The notes under the pieces are model-generated. The model saw only the letters and a program-made list of their open reading frames with translations. It was not told the DNA's origin and searched no databases. 64,000 nt of DNA from Skeletonema tropicum (Eukaryota; Bacillariophyta; Thalassiosirophyceae; Thalassiosirales; Thalassiosiraceae), in assembly GCA_037178625.1 (NCBI GenBank), contig CM074131.1, positions 620,001 to 684,000 of the forward strand, given 5' to 3'. This document shows positions 1-12,753 of this stretch, one piece after another; positions within the stretch are counted from its first letter, which is position 1; each line of letters starts with the position of its first letter. A program made the position numbers and the translations under genes.

Positions 1-1543
1 CTCCTCCGGTCGGCTCGGCAGTTGGCGGTGCGGTTGGGTCAGGATACCTGCAATAGTCCTCGCCGTATACTGGGTCGCCAACGCATCCTGGGATTGGCTC
101 GTTTTTCCAGCGTAGTTGACTGAGAGCAACGAATGACAAGATGAGTACAAAATCATTATCAAAGATAGTCAAGTCATAAAGCCTCAACTTTGGATTCAAA
201 TTCATTCCCTACAAGCCACTCACCATATGAGTCCGGGTTGGCACTGCGCATCAGAGTCACAATCTCCTTCACAAAGACCAAGGGGGAAGTTTTCGGGTGG
301 ACTCCAATTATTTCCTTTCATCCACACTGTATTCTCAGTTGCACGCACAGCACAGAAATCTTCTGCGGCAGTTGTAACTCCTGTGCATCCGGGCACTGCC
401 TCATTCCCGAATCTGCAAGGTAGAGGTGAAGTTGTGTGGAAGAAAAATGTCAAATAATCAGATCATTATGTCGAGAATCATCATTACTTATCCATAGAAA
501 TGAAGTCAAAGCAGTAGAAGTGCGCTCAATGTCAAATATTCCATACCTTTGAAAGCAAACCAAGTCACCTGCACAATGACTATCGTCGTCACAGTCACCT
601 TGACACTCAAGCAAAGGGCTTTCAGGAGCACCAATGCCAGTGAAAATGAGTTGAAGTGCAGGAGGTGAAGGTGGCTGGGTGGGTGTAGTACCTGGAACGG
701 TTGGCTCAGGAGTAGGAGATGATGTAAGTGCCGAGGTCGGCTCAGGAGTAGGTGATGCCGTAACTTCTATAACTCCTCCGGTCGGCTCGGCAGTTGGCGG
801 TGCGGTTGGGTCTGGATACCTGCAATAGTCCTCGCCGTATACTGGGTCGCCAACGCATCCTGGGATTGGCTCGTTATTCCTGCGTAGTTGACTGAGAGCA
901 ACGAATGACAAGATGAGTACAAAATCATTATCAAAGATAGTCAAGTCATAAAGCCTCAACTTTGGATTCAAATTCATTCCCTACAAGCCACTCACCATAT
1001 GAGTCCGGGTTGGCACTGCGCATCAGAGTCACAATCTCCTTCACAAAGACCAAGGGGGAAGTTTTCGGGTGGACTCCCATTATCTCCTTTCATCCACACT
1101 GTATTCTCAGTTGCACGCACAGCACAGAAATCTTCTGCGGCAGTTGTAACTCCTGTGCATCCGGGCACTGCCTCATTCCCGAATCTGCAAGGTAGAGGTG
1201 AAGTTGTGTGGAAGAAAAATGTCAAATAATCAGATCATTATGTCGAGAATCATCATTACTTATCCATAGAAATGAAGTCAAAGCAGTAGAAGTGCGCTCA
1301 ATGTCAAATATTCCATACCTTTGAAAGCAAACCAAGTCACCTGCACAATGACTATCGTCGTCACAGTCACCTTGACACTCAAGCAAAGGGCTTTCAGGAG
1401 CACCAATGCCAGTGAAAATAAGTTGAAGTGCAGGTGGCTGGGTGGGTGTAGTACCTGGAACGGTTGGCTCGGCAGTAGGAGATGATGTAAGTGCCGAGGT
1501 CGGCTCAGGAGTAGGTGATGCCGTAACTCCTGCGGTCGGCTCG
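1..1543. repeat. 772-bp tandem duplication of an exon pair with its introns
   Basis: Positions 1-771 and 773-1543 are nearly identical at an offset of 772 bp; the first copy is cut by the window edge. Each unit holds two exons of the minus-strand gene (for example 1184-996 and 891-547) and their introns. Both introns are phase 2, and the exons are 189 and 345 nt, so a whole pair can be gained or lost without shifting frame. Each unit adds two Cys modules and one Thr/Pro linker. The copies differ by a few substitutions, including the base that would make a downstream 3' splice site (GCAG in the right copy, GCTG in the left). Confidence 0.9.
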
Positions 1544-4500
1544 GCAGTAGGTGGTGTGTTGACAGGGCTCTTAGAGGGTGATGGTGTGACCGGTGCATTA
1601 GTTGGGCTCTTAGAGGGTGATGGTGTGACCGGTGCATTAGTAGGGCTCTTTGAAGGTTGAACTGTGGGTCCTTGAGGTCTGAACATGGTTTCGGCATCAA
1701 ACATATCAGTTCGATCAAAACTCTCCTTATGAGGGCATACTTTTGCTAGATCATTACTACCAGCCCATTCAGCTATTCCATTCCAGACTGCATCCCATGG
1801 TGTAGTGGGCACTGGCCTGCGACCACTTGCTTTCATTACTTCAAACAAATTGCTTGGATACTTTCCTAGAATTTTGCCTCCCTTCAACCCTCCTCCTATG
1901 GCGAAGTAGTGGCCTCCCCAACTGCAAATTAAGAAACACATGACAAAAACATTTAGTTATGTCGAAACAAGAAAGAAGATGATACTGAAAAAGTGAGCTT
2001 CGCTTACCCATGTTCTGTCCCAGCATTTCCGTTTGGGTACAGCGTCCTGCCAAATTCGGAAGTTTGAACTAGAATCGTAGACTCCCACACCCCGATTGCC
2101 TTTGCCTCGGTCACGTAAGCGTTTAAGGCATCATCTACCTGTTTGAACATTGTTTCTTGTGGACCCAACACTCCACCATGATGATCCCATGAACCCCATC
2201 CCACAGAGTAGAAGTCGCGCGTTACACCACGCTGCAAGGCTGCTTGCTGCAACCTACTAACCATTTTAAGTTGATCGGCCAGTGAATTATATTCCTTGTT
2301 AAATAAGACTGGAAACGCAGTTGCCGTAGCAATTCCATCGACGATGCTGAGCTCATCCATAACTGAGAAGGTTTTGTGCATCTTTGATGACCAGGATTCC
2401 GCCATGAAGCCGCTATCAGGCATCGTAGCATTGTTCAGGGAGCTTATTTGGGGCAGAAAGTCAGTGTCAGAATTAGTCATAATGTGTTTTGGGAATTCGC
2501 TGATGCCATCTACACCGACGGCAACGGGGCCACTAGAAATGCCTTTCACGCCTTCCAAGACTGTATGCCCGTTCACTATGTGAATGGCGGATGTTTTACG
2601 ACCAGCCAGTACCGTGTCACGGATGCGGCCTAGGACTTTACAAGAAAATGAAAAGTGAAAGAATAAATTGTTAGTGGATTCGGAGTTCGTAAGTAAAAGA
2701 GCAAGCAATATGTATTCACATACCCCCTGTGTCAGCGTATGCTTCATGTGCATTGTTCTGTGCCACTTTCGTGGTCTGAGCAGAATGGCCAAAGGTCAGA
2801 CCTTTGGTCTGCTTCCAATCTGGATTAGTCATGTAGCCAACATTGGCAAAGAAGAGAGCCTCTTCGTTTCTGTATAGATTGGCAATTTTTGTTAGTTTTG
2901 GGTGCAACCCGAACTGCGAACAGGGCTGATTGCCACCAGAATCGATCTGATGGAGGGATTCCTTGGCTAACGCGATACTGGAACGGATAGCGTAGTACTG
3001 TTCATCCACTGTCATGTTATACTTGGGATCGAAATTGTTTGTTCCATCACATTGCATAGGAACGAGCATGTTGAAACTATCTACTCCTCCATTCAAGTCC
3101 ATGTAAATGATAGCCTTGTAATCGGATGTGGCAGTCCCACCAGATTGAGCCTCTGTGGCGAGCGAGGGCACATCCCGATCGTCTCCACTCTTCATTACTA
3201 CTTGATTGGTCGTGTGAAACTCGGCAGTTGAAGCAATTAACTGCATCGCGACTTTCATTGCTTGCTGCAATCCAATCGAGCCTCCCACGTCGATAGTCTT
3301 CTGTGTATACACTTGCTCGATAATGTCTCTGTTTTCTTTGCTAAGTCGGCCTGCTGTGAGAAGTGTAGAAAGCTCATCAACTACTTCTAACCCAGATGCA
3401 CCAGCTTTTGGTGCCCATGAAAGTATTCCAGCCCAGCCAGCTCCAAAACCATACCTAGAATTGAAACCGTAATTGTAAATAGTCCCGTAGAATTGATTCA
3501 ACATGAAGAGGATTCTTGGTAAGTCCACCGCAAGCTCCTCTGGAGCGTAGAAGCCCGCCACAGCACCACGCCCACTCGATTTACTGTCATGTGGGAAGTG
3601 TGAAAAGACCGTGTCGTAATCGGTAGGAGATTGGCCTAGGGAATCTTTGAGACTCCGACTGATTTCATGAATCTGATCAGGTGAGGTGCCAACCAAGTCT
3701 AAATTGCGCATGAGCGCAATGACCTTAAGGAGAGGCTGTCTGATAGAACCTGAGGCTGGATCGGCTATAATGCGACGAAACAAAAATTGGTGTGAGATGG
3801 CAGATATAGTGCAAGGAACAAGAAACAAGCTAAGCATGCACATCAAGATTTCTTACCATCAACAGTTGCTGATGTTGATTCTGGGCAGAGAAAAATGGCT
3901 GCAATTGTTGAACCAAGGTCTCCGTAATTGCCTGAGCCAAAGGTTTTGCCTTCACTTGAATAAGACCCGGAGCGAAAAGCAGTAGCAACTGCGGCGACAT
4001 ACGCTGGTGCCGGGTTACTTGCGATGTTGAATCTCTGAATTAAAAGGAGTGCTAGGAAAGGAGCTGTATTTTGGTGGAAAAAATAGTCGTCAAGCACAGC
4101 CTCTGTTGGGGACCATCGATATTCCGTCGTAAATGTGTTAGCAATTGCAAGACACGCAGGAGAGGAATGAGGATAAGGGTTAGTACGATTGAGAGACAAG
4201 TCGCGCGGAAATCACTATATGAATCAGCCACACAAGTGATTTGGCTTACCTGTTTCATACTGCGCATCCCGAGTATCTGTTTCTGAAGGTATCATGCTCA
4301 TGAAATGAGGTGCATTTCGGAAGGAGTGGCCAGAACCAGCATGAACAGTACTAACAATGTTCCGGAGGAAGAAGGTTCGACCAGTCCGCAGTTCCACCAC
4401 TTCGAAGATAGTGTGCTCGTCAAACACTGCACCCATTTCCCCGACTTTCTTGTGAACAATGATGCCAGTAGTTGGATCATCCTCAGTTTCATACAACGAT

Positions 4501-7500
4501 GCCAATGAGGAAGGATCGAGAGACCCAACAAAGAGTGTACTAAGAATATGCTCCACAGATGCTGGCATCGAATCAAACACCATTGATTCTGACACAGTTA
4601 CTGCGCAGTAACAGCCGTCATCAACCACTTCACATCCGCTTGCCGATCCACCACACATGTCATCGACCTTGGGGTACTCACCGTCCCAGATGACCGGGAA
4701 GAAGTTGATGGATGTCTCGTCAACGTGCTGGAGAGTATCGGAACTGGCATCATGGACAAGTACTATCCAACCTGGAGTCGCCTCATCAGATGTTACCTTG
4801 ACAAAAGTATCGCAAGTGTTATTCGTCCAATGAAATCCCGTCTTGCGATTGGGTGATTCAATTGCGCCGTAATCACATTGCCCATGACCCCCTTGTGCTA
4901 CACACCTCTCTGAAGCAGTTGCGTAGGTTACTCTCTCATCATCGAAGATGGTGAACATCTGGGCGGTAGCTTCACCCCCAGCATGATTCTGTCGAGTAAA
5001 ATTTGCTGGGACGATTTCCCGTGACATTCCGCAATCAGGGCACTCCCATCCGACGGCAAGGCTATCAACATGCCCAACATCCATTACATACGCTTCTAGG
5101 TAGTAAGATTCTCCAGCAACGAGCTCAATCAACGCTGATCCCTGGCTAGCCGTGGTATCAAAATTTATTGTCCATCTATTAGCATAAGCAATCAAAGACA
5201 AGCCTTCAGTACTATTATTCGGGCTAAGCCATAGTTCTGATATGTCTACGCCTCGAACCCAAAATCTGTAGTTGCCGCTCTTGGGAGCTGTGATGTATGT
5301 CCTCATCCGAGCTCCATATCTATCACCATCTCGGAAGGCTTCAAGAGTGTTGTCCAGCACCACCGTCTTGTCTGGAAAGTCTGGGAAGCGTGGATCATTT
5401 TTCAAGGTGGAAACCGCCACATCACTCGTCGAATAATCCATGTCATACCAGTATTCCTGGTGATTATAGTTGTCGATAATAAGGTGAGATAAAGATATTG
5501 TCAAGTCCTAGAATCAGCAAGTAGAGGGATTCGAGTCACTTACCATGACAGCACCATTTTCACATCCAGGTATTGGTATATTCAAGCATCCACCAGACTC
5601 AGTGCACGTGTCCTTTGTACAGGCGTTATTATCAGAGCACTGCTCACACGTAGGCATGTCGGCAATTGCATGGGTGCCGCAACAAGCTTCAAATGCAACA
5701 GGAAGCTTGGGGTTGGCACAAATAGCACCACGATGTGATGCAGAGCCTGCTTTTTTTCGGTATTGCCGACCAAGCTCTTTCCCATCTTCAAAGAAAGCCA
5801 GTTCTACACAAGGCAACCTCACATACTCCCAATACCTCCCTTCAGCGACTTTGATTACTCGGACAGCGTCCACGTCACACTCTGCTGAGTCGCACTCGAG
5901 TGTTGTTGTCAAAAAAACCTCATTAGATGGAGGCTGAGCCTTGCAATCGAATCCAGCTCCTTCACACAAAGTCATCCTTAACTGCGAGGACACTGAGAGC
6001 TCGAGTTCAACTAAGCTTCCATCGACCAGGTATTCTGGCTTGGCTTGCATCAATTCGGGCAACTAAGATACGTAGAAGTAGAAATGAGAATAAGAATAAT
6101 TATGCAAAGACATGTAATATCATTTCTCATCATTCAACACACCTTTGATCCTCCAATGAAGCGATATTTTGCTCCCTTTGATAGAAATGCTCTGGGGGGC
6201 AAGTCCACACAAAGTGGAGTGCGATCTCCGATATATCCTTGGGGGTAAAAGCAAATGAACATGAGACATAGATTATTTGGGCATTGATGGGCATAATCAT
6301 CACACAATCACATACCTCCTTGAAGATTTGTTTTGGGAAATTTATCTCGCCATTCGGGTACAATTCTCATCGGATCAACCGAGTTAATTTGAGTCGGTCT
6401 ATTTTCAAAATTGCCCCTCACCTTTTGAGCATCAAATCCAGTCCACGCACCTGTGATTCAATCGTTTGATGAGCACAATATATAACTTGACAACGGATTA
6501 GATGGATGGTAATAAATTATAAACTCACGTGCAAAGTTCATGATGTCCAATGTAGAATAGGCATCAATCTCGTTACCATCCGAATCTCTCTTATGTGTGC
6601 CATCCTCGTTGAGTAGTATAGTACCAATAGTGAAAAGTTGCATGATCTATTTGGATCGGTGTTGTTGAAATGGACAAACACTTGGTTGAATATGACATCG
6701 ATAGAAAGAAAAAGAAGTAATCATAAGCTCTATCACTTACCTCGCGAGCGAAGTTCTCATCTGCAAATGAAGTTTGGTTCAATGTCTCCTTCACATATGC
6801 CATGCTCTTGGAACGTAAGTAACTAAGGTTCAAGGCCATCAAAGGGCTGTACGATATCTCACGAAGGATATCTTTCCAATTTGTAAAAGCGTTCCTGACG
6901 AAGATATCATGGTAATTGATCACATCTTCAGAAGGACCGAAGTATGGCTTGACGATGGGGAAGACCTGGTTCAATGCGAATGCCACGCGTTGTCTCAATT
7001 GATCATTAGCTCGAATACTCAAATGAGTCCAAACATTGCGACTGAGATAGAAAAGTTCAAGAAGTTAGCTGGGACATTTGCTGCAGACGCTGATAACACT
7101 CAACAGAAAAAGACTCACGCTACATTCGCTCTCGGGGGGTAGAAATGATGATACCTTCCTCCCCTTAAACTTGTCTAACTTACGGTACGATAGGAGATTC
7201 CCAAGGTTAAGGTGGCGGCTGTAGCAAACTGTCATCTTGTCCGTGGGGAAAGTGGCTTTCTCACATCGGATACTCGTGGGGTGATTTGCCCATCGGTTGT
7301 ACCATGTGTTTTTGCCACAATTCTTGCCAATGTTTCGCACGGGGGTCCTACTGGTGGTAAGGAATATGAAAGTAGATCGAGTCTCTCTTTCCTTTGACGG
7401 TAGGCTTGGACTTGGAAGCTGTCGTGGAGTAGTTGGCAATGTATACTTCAGCATTAGTAATGGCTTTGTCGAAGAGAATTCGCGACCCATAGACGATTGA

Positions 7501-9381
7501 TAGTGCGAACCTCGTCTGGATCTAGATAGAATGAATCGCTATCACTGAAAGTGATATCATTTGACACCTCTCCTGGAGAGCCACACACTAAAATCCCATC
7601 CCCACCGCTGCCAATAGCTACGCCGTCTTCTACATACGAGTCATCACGGCAGGCATGTTCATCAAAGCTGAGCTTACACCCTTCGGAGTTGAGGAACGTG
7701 CGAGGCGCATTAGCGCATACAGATGGATTCGCTCCTTCCCCTCGATACCCACCCGTAGACTTGGAAACTATTTCTCCTCCACCATCAATCAATGGATCCA
7801 TGACATCATTATCTCGTAACTCTAATGTACCATCATACAACAGCCAGTCACCATTTGGCATACGTCCCGCAATGTGGTGCCGAAAGCTTCAACTCTTGGT
7901 ATCCCACTTGGATTCGTAAGGGGATCGCATAATCCACCCATTGATGCCGGAAGCTGTCCCAAAGGTGTGCGTAAAAGATATCCTCCACTTGGACCACCAA
8001 ATGGGACAAGTTTATCAAAGGATGGATCCACGCCGATCTCGGGCAAGTCAACCATGTATGGCATCTTCGTAACGTCTCCACCGAACAATTCTTGCCAATA
8101 ACTAAAGTTAATAAGAGGATTAGAATCGTCCTTATTACTCTCATTGACCAAGCTACGAAGCTGTCCAAGGACCGTCACCTTGTACCAGGAAGAATTACCC
8201 ACAGGCTCGAGTACTTTGCTACCCCACTCTTTTTTACCCAATGAGACCGTACGCCAACGCGAGGGTGAAGTGCATGGATCAATAACTCCCCCCATCTGAA
8301 AGCTTCCAGGTACGGGAGCATTGGCACGGCGTCGATAGAACTGACGATGGGATGACATGGGTGAAATGGAGGTATCCATTTGATCTTGGATCCATGTTGC
8401 AAATGCAGCCGGAAGATGGTCATTGCCTCCCTCTATATTAAGGTAGAGTACAATAGAGTGGAGAGAAACGAAATATTAGCTGTGAGTAAACAAGTCTTGA
8501 TATTGAACCAGTAATGATAAGGATGTTGGGGTCTGCTACTCACCTCCTCCTTCGCCTCCAACTCCAACCCATCGAGCATCATCCAGTTCTTCCGACGTAA
8601 CTCCAAACGTGGATTGAGATAAGAACCGAGATACCACATCCCTCGAGGGTAAAGTATGTTCATATGATGTCAACACATACACTTCATTATCATTCTCTAG
8701 AGGGGGCAGATAAGTAGTGCAATAATCGTCACCCAAACTCTCGAAACAATCCCATCCACTCGGGAGCATAACCGCAGGAATTTCCCCCGCGGCATTTGAC
8801 CAGTTTGCATTATCATACGAACGTGCCAAAGGCACAATTGTATCAACATGAACTGCTCCGGACGCTTGATTAATTTTCACAAATTCGATTTCATCAAATT
8901 GAACCGCAACCTTCGTAAGGGTGCACAATCGTCCAATTGTCCCAACAGAGGCCAATGTAATCGTACCCCCAGCTTGATGAGTTTCCAGCTGAGCGACGAA
9001 TCCCGGTGAGGGGCACGATACCGCATTTGATACTTGAAGAGATCGGTGCTGCGGATCACCATCGTCGTGGTTAGCAGTGATTCGGGGAGTCGTCATTCCA
9101 CGCAGGCCTGGCGAAGATTCGGTAATCGAACCAACCTCGCCTTGGCCATGATGAACGCCCTCCTGCATCCCCAGGCCCATGCCGATGTCGAGACTGACCT
9201 TCTTCAGCAGATGACGAAGTTTTCCTTGTCCTCGAGCAAGGTGTTGGGAAATCTTACTGTTTTCATCTGTGCCTGACCTTTCGATCACAGCAACAGTTTC
9301 CTTGTTTTTCCCATCTCCAGCTTCAGCTGATGCGAAGAGGAGTAGTAAGGGAGCTAAAGCGCCTATGCCTATGAGACGCAT
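1..9381 (-). CDS. Secreted DUF1800 / PA14-like / DUF1501 fusion protein with Cys-rich C-terminal repeats (3' end beyond window)
   Basis: The start at 9381 gives a clear signal peptide (MRLIGIGALAPLLLLFASAEA). Exons I could join by GT-AG sites with matching phase are: 9381-8544, 8432-(unresolved), 7041-6741, 6646-6529, 6450-6316, 6237-6143, 6062-5544, 5507-4250, 4102-3857, 3764-2724, 2629-2008, 1921-1319, 1184-996, 891-547, 412-224 and 119-<1. DUF1800 hallmarks are RFLSQSTFG, DQLRQRVAFALNQVF, NFAREIMQLFTIG (made only by splicing 6741/6646), ETEAVLDDYFFHQNTAPFLA (made by splicing 4250/4102) and LIQRF. A Cys-rich segment and a PA14-like module (about 5460-4990) are inserted inside DUF1800. DUF1501 follows: YMDLNGGVDSFNMLVP, GWGSWDHHGG, QTSEFGRTLYPNGNAGTEHGWGG. 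This is an alkaline-phosphatase-superfamily fold of unknown substrate. Thr/Pro linkers and C-x-GDCD-x-D Cys modules end the visible part. Frame changes at 7047-7890 could be assembly errors or decay. Function is unknown; an extracellular location is inferred. Confidence 0.8.
7047..7890 (-). other. Frame-disrupted segment inside the DUF1800 exon region
   Basis: Reading on the minus strand, the frame carrying VEAFGTTLRD must shift by one missing base near 7870-7885 to continue as HHIAGRMPNGDWLLYDGT. It must shift back by one extra base near 7490-7500, where DPDEVRTI is followed by VYGSRILFDKAITNAEVYIAN in another frame. That frame then stops at about 7351. Between 7350 and 7120 no single frame is convincing, until RYHHFYPPRANVA, which splices (GTGAGT donor near 7118) to RNVWTHLSIRAND at 7041. 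No acceptable intron explains the first two shifts. The possibilities are assembly indels, real mutations, or a small intron between 7350 and 7160 that I could not place. Confidence 0.6.
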
Positions 9382-10739
9382 CCTCGGTCGAATTTAACAA
9401 ATAGTAGTAGTAGTACTGGCAGTGGTTGAGCAGATGATCAGATCAGATCAGATATTTGTCTTCTTTGACAAAATAAGTGGTATTATTGTTGTCTTGCGTC
9501 CTGTTACTCGTATTATTTCGTTGTGAGTGAATAAGGCAGTAGCAAGATGACTAGGCCTCGTGATCAAACGAGAAAATGACTGAAATGACAACCTTCATTA
9601 CCGTCACTTGTGTGCAATTTCTCAGAAGGAGTACGTAAACAACTTCTAAATTCTTCACACAACGATCTTATGTTGTATGTACTCCACAAAGTGGGAGGTT
9701 AATGATTAATGATATCCTCAATTGGTATTTACCCTTTTCTATATATGGATACATAAGTGAATGAACGAGAAAACTATGACTTAAGACAGTCTGAGTACCG
9801 TGATTTATGGAAAGCGGCTTCAAACTTCAAAAAGACACCGCACCAAATTAAAGACCTGCCATCTATTACTTAAACTTCTCATTCTCATAGGCAGAAGCAG
9901 TACCACGCGTTATCGTAGTTCACATTAACTCTATCTATCTCTACATAGCGCACGTTGCTCACGATGAGTAATACTTCTACATGAAGTACATAGCATCCAA
10001 CCAGCACAGTCGGCATCACGTTTACCATGTTATCTGATCAATTTGAATGACGTCTCGCTATTGCAATGATTCGGCATGTCTTCTTTTGTCAAAAGTAATC
10101 AATATAGTTTATAATCACAAAATTGACATGAGCCTAATCAGTTCCCTACCTCACCAAATTGTGCAAATTTGTAAGTAAACAAAACAGGGAACACAAGGAA
10201 ACACAATGTACAAAATCTTGGTGCGATAGTGTTTACAGTCAAAAGGGGCTGCTCTGATTTGTGCTGCCTTACCCATAATGATGATGATGCACTCGGCGCG
10301 TCCTCAATTTATCAGTTCTTTGTTATTCCGGACAAGCAGCGTGGGACATGTGATCAGTAGTCTCTTCGAAGGAGGCAAGACATTAGCACACTTTTCCTCA
10401 TCTTGGTAACACCAAAGCGAGTAATACCACTTCTCCCATGAAAGTCATCATGTCTAATAAAATAAAAGGAGTAGATGACAGGTATCAATGCCTATACCAT
10501 ATGCATTCATAATGTAACTGATCACTGACGAAATGGATGTCCTTGCAGCCTCGACACCCAGTGTCTGCTCTACTTAAACTTCTAAGCACCGGCCGGCGCA
10601 ACAAGTGAAATTGATCTTTAATGTATATCTTACTCTTATTACTCCTTTGCGAGAATCGAGAATCCTCTGCAGGTTGTGACTTGTGACCCACGTGCGTAGC
10701 AAATAAGGTAAACCTGATACGTAGTTTATCCAAGCTTCG
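9382..10739. other. Intergenic region, nothing recognised
   Basis: This lies between the divergent DUF1800/DUF1501 gene start at 9381 and the first Helitron-derived repeat. It should contain the promoter of the minus-strand gene. I see only simple-sequence stretches (a GATCA-type microsatellite near 9435-9450) and stop-rich AT-leaning sequence. There is no open frame of convincing composition and no RNA gene. Confidence 0.5.
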
Positions 10740-10987
10740 ACTGAGTCGAGCGTAGGCTTATTCCGGAAATCTGAGGAGCTCCAACATAGATAAGTAACTC
10801 GTGTTAATTGTACGCGTGGGCAGACCCGTCCATCCCACGCAAGAGATGTTGACCGGTATTTGCAAAATCTCATTTCACGACTTTTCTCATTTCACGACTT
10901 TCACTTTAGGAATAAGTAGGCTGTCTCATTCCCACGCAAGAGATGTTGACCGGTATTTGCAAAATCTCATTTCACGACTTTCAATTA

Positions 10988-11249
10988 CATAGGAATAGGA
11001 TGGCCTATTCCATCAGGAATAGTCCACCCTATTCCATCGAACATAGGAATAGGATGGCCTATTCTCTCATTTCACGACTTTCAATTACATAGGAATAGGA
11101 TGGCCTATTCCATCAGGAATAGTCCACCCTATTCCATCGAACATAGGAATAGGATGGCCTATTCCATCAGGAATAGTCCACCCTATTCCATCGAACATAG
11201 GAATAGGATGGCCTATTCCATCAGGAATAGTCCACCCTATTCCATCGAA
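10988..11249. repeat. 54-bp hairpin satellite, block 1
   Basis: The unit is about 54 bp and contains two inverted repeats: GGAATAGG-atgg-CCTATTCC (8-bp stem) and GGAATAG-tccacc-CTATTCC (7-bp stem). There are four units, the first two separated by a partial unit and a short CTCATTTCACGACTTTCAATTA spacer. The array lies in the 5' non-coding part of the Helitron about 150 bp before the Rep start codon. Confidence 0.9.
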
Positions 11250-11396
11250 AACCTAAAATTATTACGTTGGACAACTTCATAATTTAAAAAAAAATACAAT
11301 AGAGAACTCAATAAGTATTAGAGGGTACTATTTCTTCATTGAGGGAATAATAATTCACCCGAGAGTCAACTTTGTGTGTCAAGATAATCTTGGTGT

Positions 11397-11627
11397 ATGT
11401 ACCTGATGTCGACAAGCTATCCAGAGGAGACTAATGGAGCCGGTCATACTGCAGAGCTTGTACGGCAACGCAAGAATGCCTCTATCAGCCCAGAGGAGAG
11501 GGCAGCTCAAAGGGCTAAGGCCGCCGCTAGAGTAAAGCTTTACCGTCAACGCAAGCATGCCTCGATGAGCGCAGAGGAGAGGGCAGCTCAGAAGGCAAAG
11601 AAGGCCGCTGCAGACAAGATCTACTGA
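11397..11627 (+). pseudogene. 5' fragment of Helitron Rep coding region, copy 1
   Basis: It codes for the first 76 residues of the Rep protein (from MYLMSTSYPEETNG through two basic RQRK...EERAAQ repeats). It ends in a stop codon created by the junction with the next 883-bp block. It has no catalytic domain. Whether the short peptide is ever made is unknown. Confidence 0.8.
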
Positions 11628-11870
11628 GTCGAGCGTAGGCTTATTCCGGAAATCTGAGGAGCTCCAACATAGATAAGTAACTCGTGTTAATTGTACGCGT
11701 GGGCAGACCCGTCCATCCCACGCAAGAGATGTTGACCGGTATTTGCAAAATCTCATTTCACGACTTTTCTCATTTCACGACTTTCACTTTAGGAATAAGT
11801 AGGCTGTCTCATTCCCACGCAAGAGATGTTGACCGGTATTTGCAAAATCTCATTTCACGACTTTCAATTA

Positions 11871-12132
11871 CATAGGAATAGGATGGCCTATTCCATCAGG
11901 AATAGTCCACCCTATTCCATCGAACATAGGAATAGGATGGCCTATTCTCTCATTTCACGACTTTCAATTACATAGGAATAGGATGGCCTATTCCATCAGG
12001 AATAGTCCACCCTATTCCATCGAACATAGGAATAGGATGGCCTATTCCATCAGGAATAGTCCACCCTATTCCATCGAACATAGGAATAGGATGGCCTATT
12101 CCATCAGGAATAGTCCACCCTATTCCATCGAA
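11871..12132. repeat. 54-bp hairpin satellite, block 2
   Basis: Same unit organisation as the array at 10988-11249, displaced by exactly 883 bp. I see no differences in unit number. Confidence 0.9.
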
Positions 12133-12279
12133 AACCTAAAATTATTACGTTGGACAACTTCATAATTTAAAAAAAAATACAATAGAGAACTCAATAAGTA
12201 TTAGAGGGTACTATTTCTTCATTGAGGGAATAATAATTCACCCGAGAGTCAACTTTGTGTGTCAAGATAATCTTGGTGT

Positions 12280-12510
12280 ATGTACCTGATGTCGACAAGC
12301 TATCCAGAGGAGACTAATGGAGCCGGTCATACTGCAGAGCTTGTACGGCAACGCAAGAATGCCTCTATCAGCCCAGAGGAGAGGGCAGCTCAAAGGGCTA
12401 AGGCCGCCGCTAGAGTAAAGCTTTACCGTCAACGCAAGCATGCCTCGATGAGCGCAGAGGAGAGGGCAGCTCAGAAGGCAAAGAAGGCCGCTGCAGACAA
12501 GATCTACTGA
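12280..12510 (+). pseudogene. 5' fragment of Helitron Rep coding region, copy 2
   Basis: Identical in translation to the fragment at 11397-11627 and truncated at the same junction. It lies 938 bp before the start codon of the full-length copy. Confidence 0.8.
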
Positions 12511-12753
12511 GTCGAGCGTAGGCTTATTCCGGAAATCTGAGGAGCTCCAACATAGATAAGTAACTCGTGTTAATTGTACGCGTGGGCAGACCCGTCCATC
12601 CCACGCAAGAGATGTTGACCGGTATTTGCAAAATCTCATTTCACGACTTTTCTCATTTCACGACTTTCACTTTAGGAATAAGTAGGCTGTCTCATTCCCA
12701 CGCAAGAGATGTTGACCGGTATTTGCAAAATCTCATTTCACGACTTTCAATTA

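Noticed and set aside
190..457. Plus-strand frames of about 77 codons duplicated at 190 and 962
   Set aside because: They are antisense to exons 412-224 and 1184-996 of the minus-strand gene.
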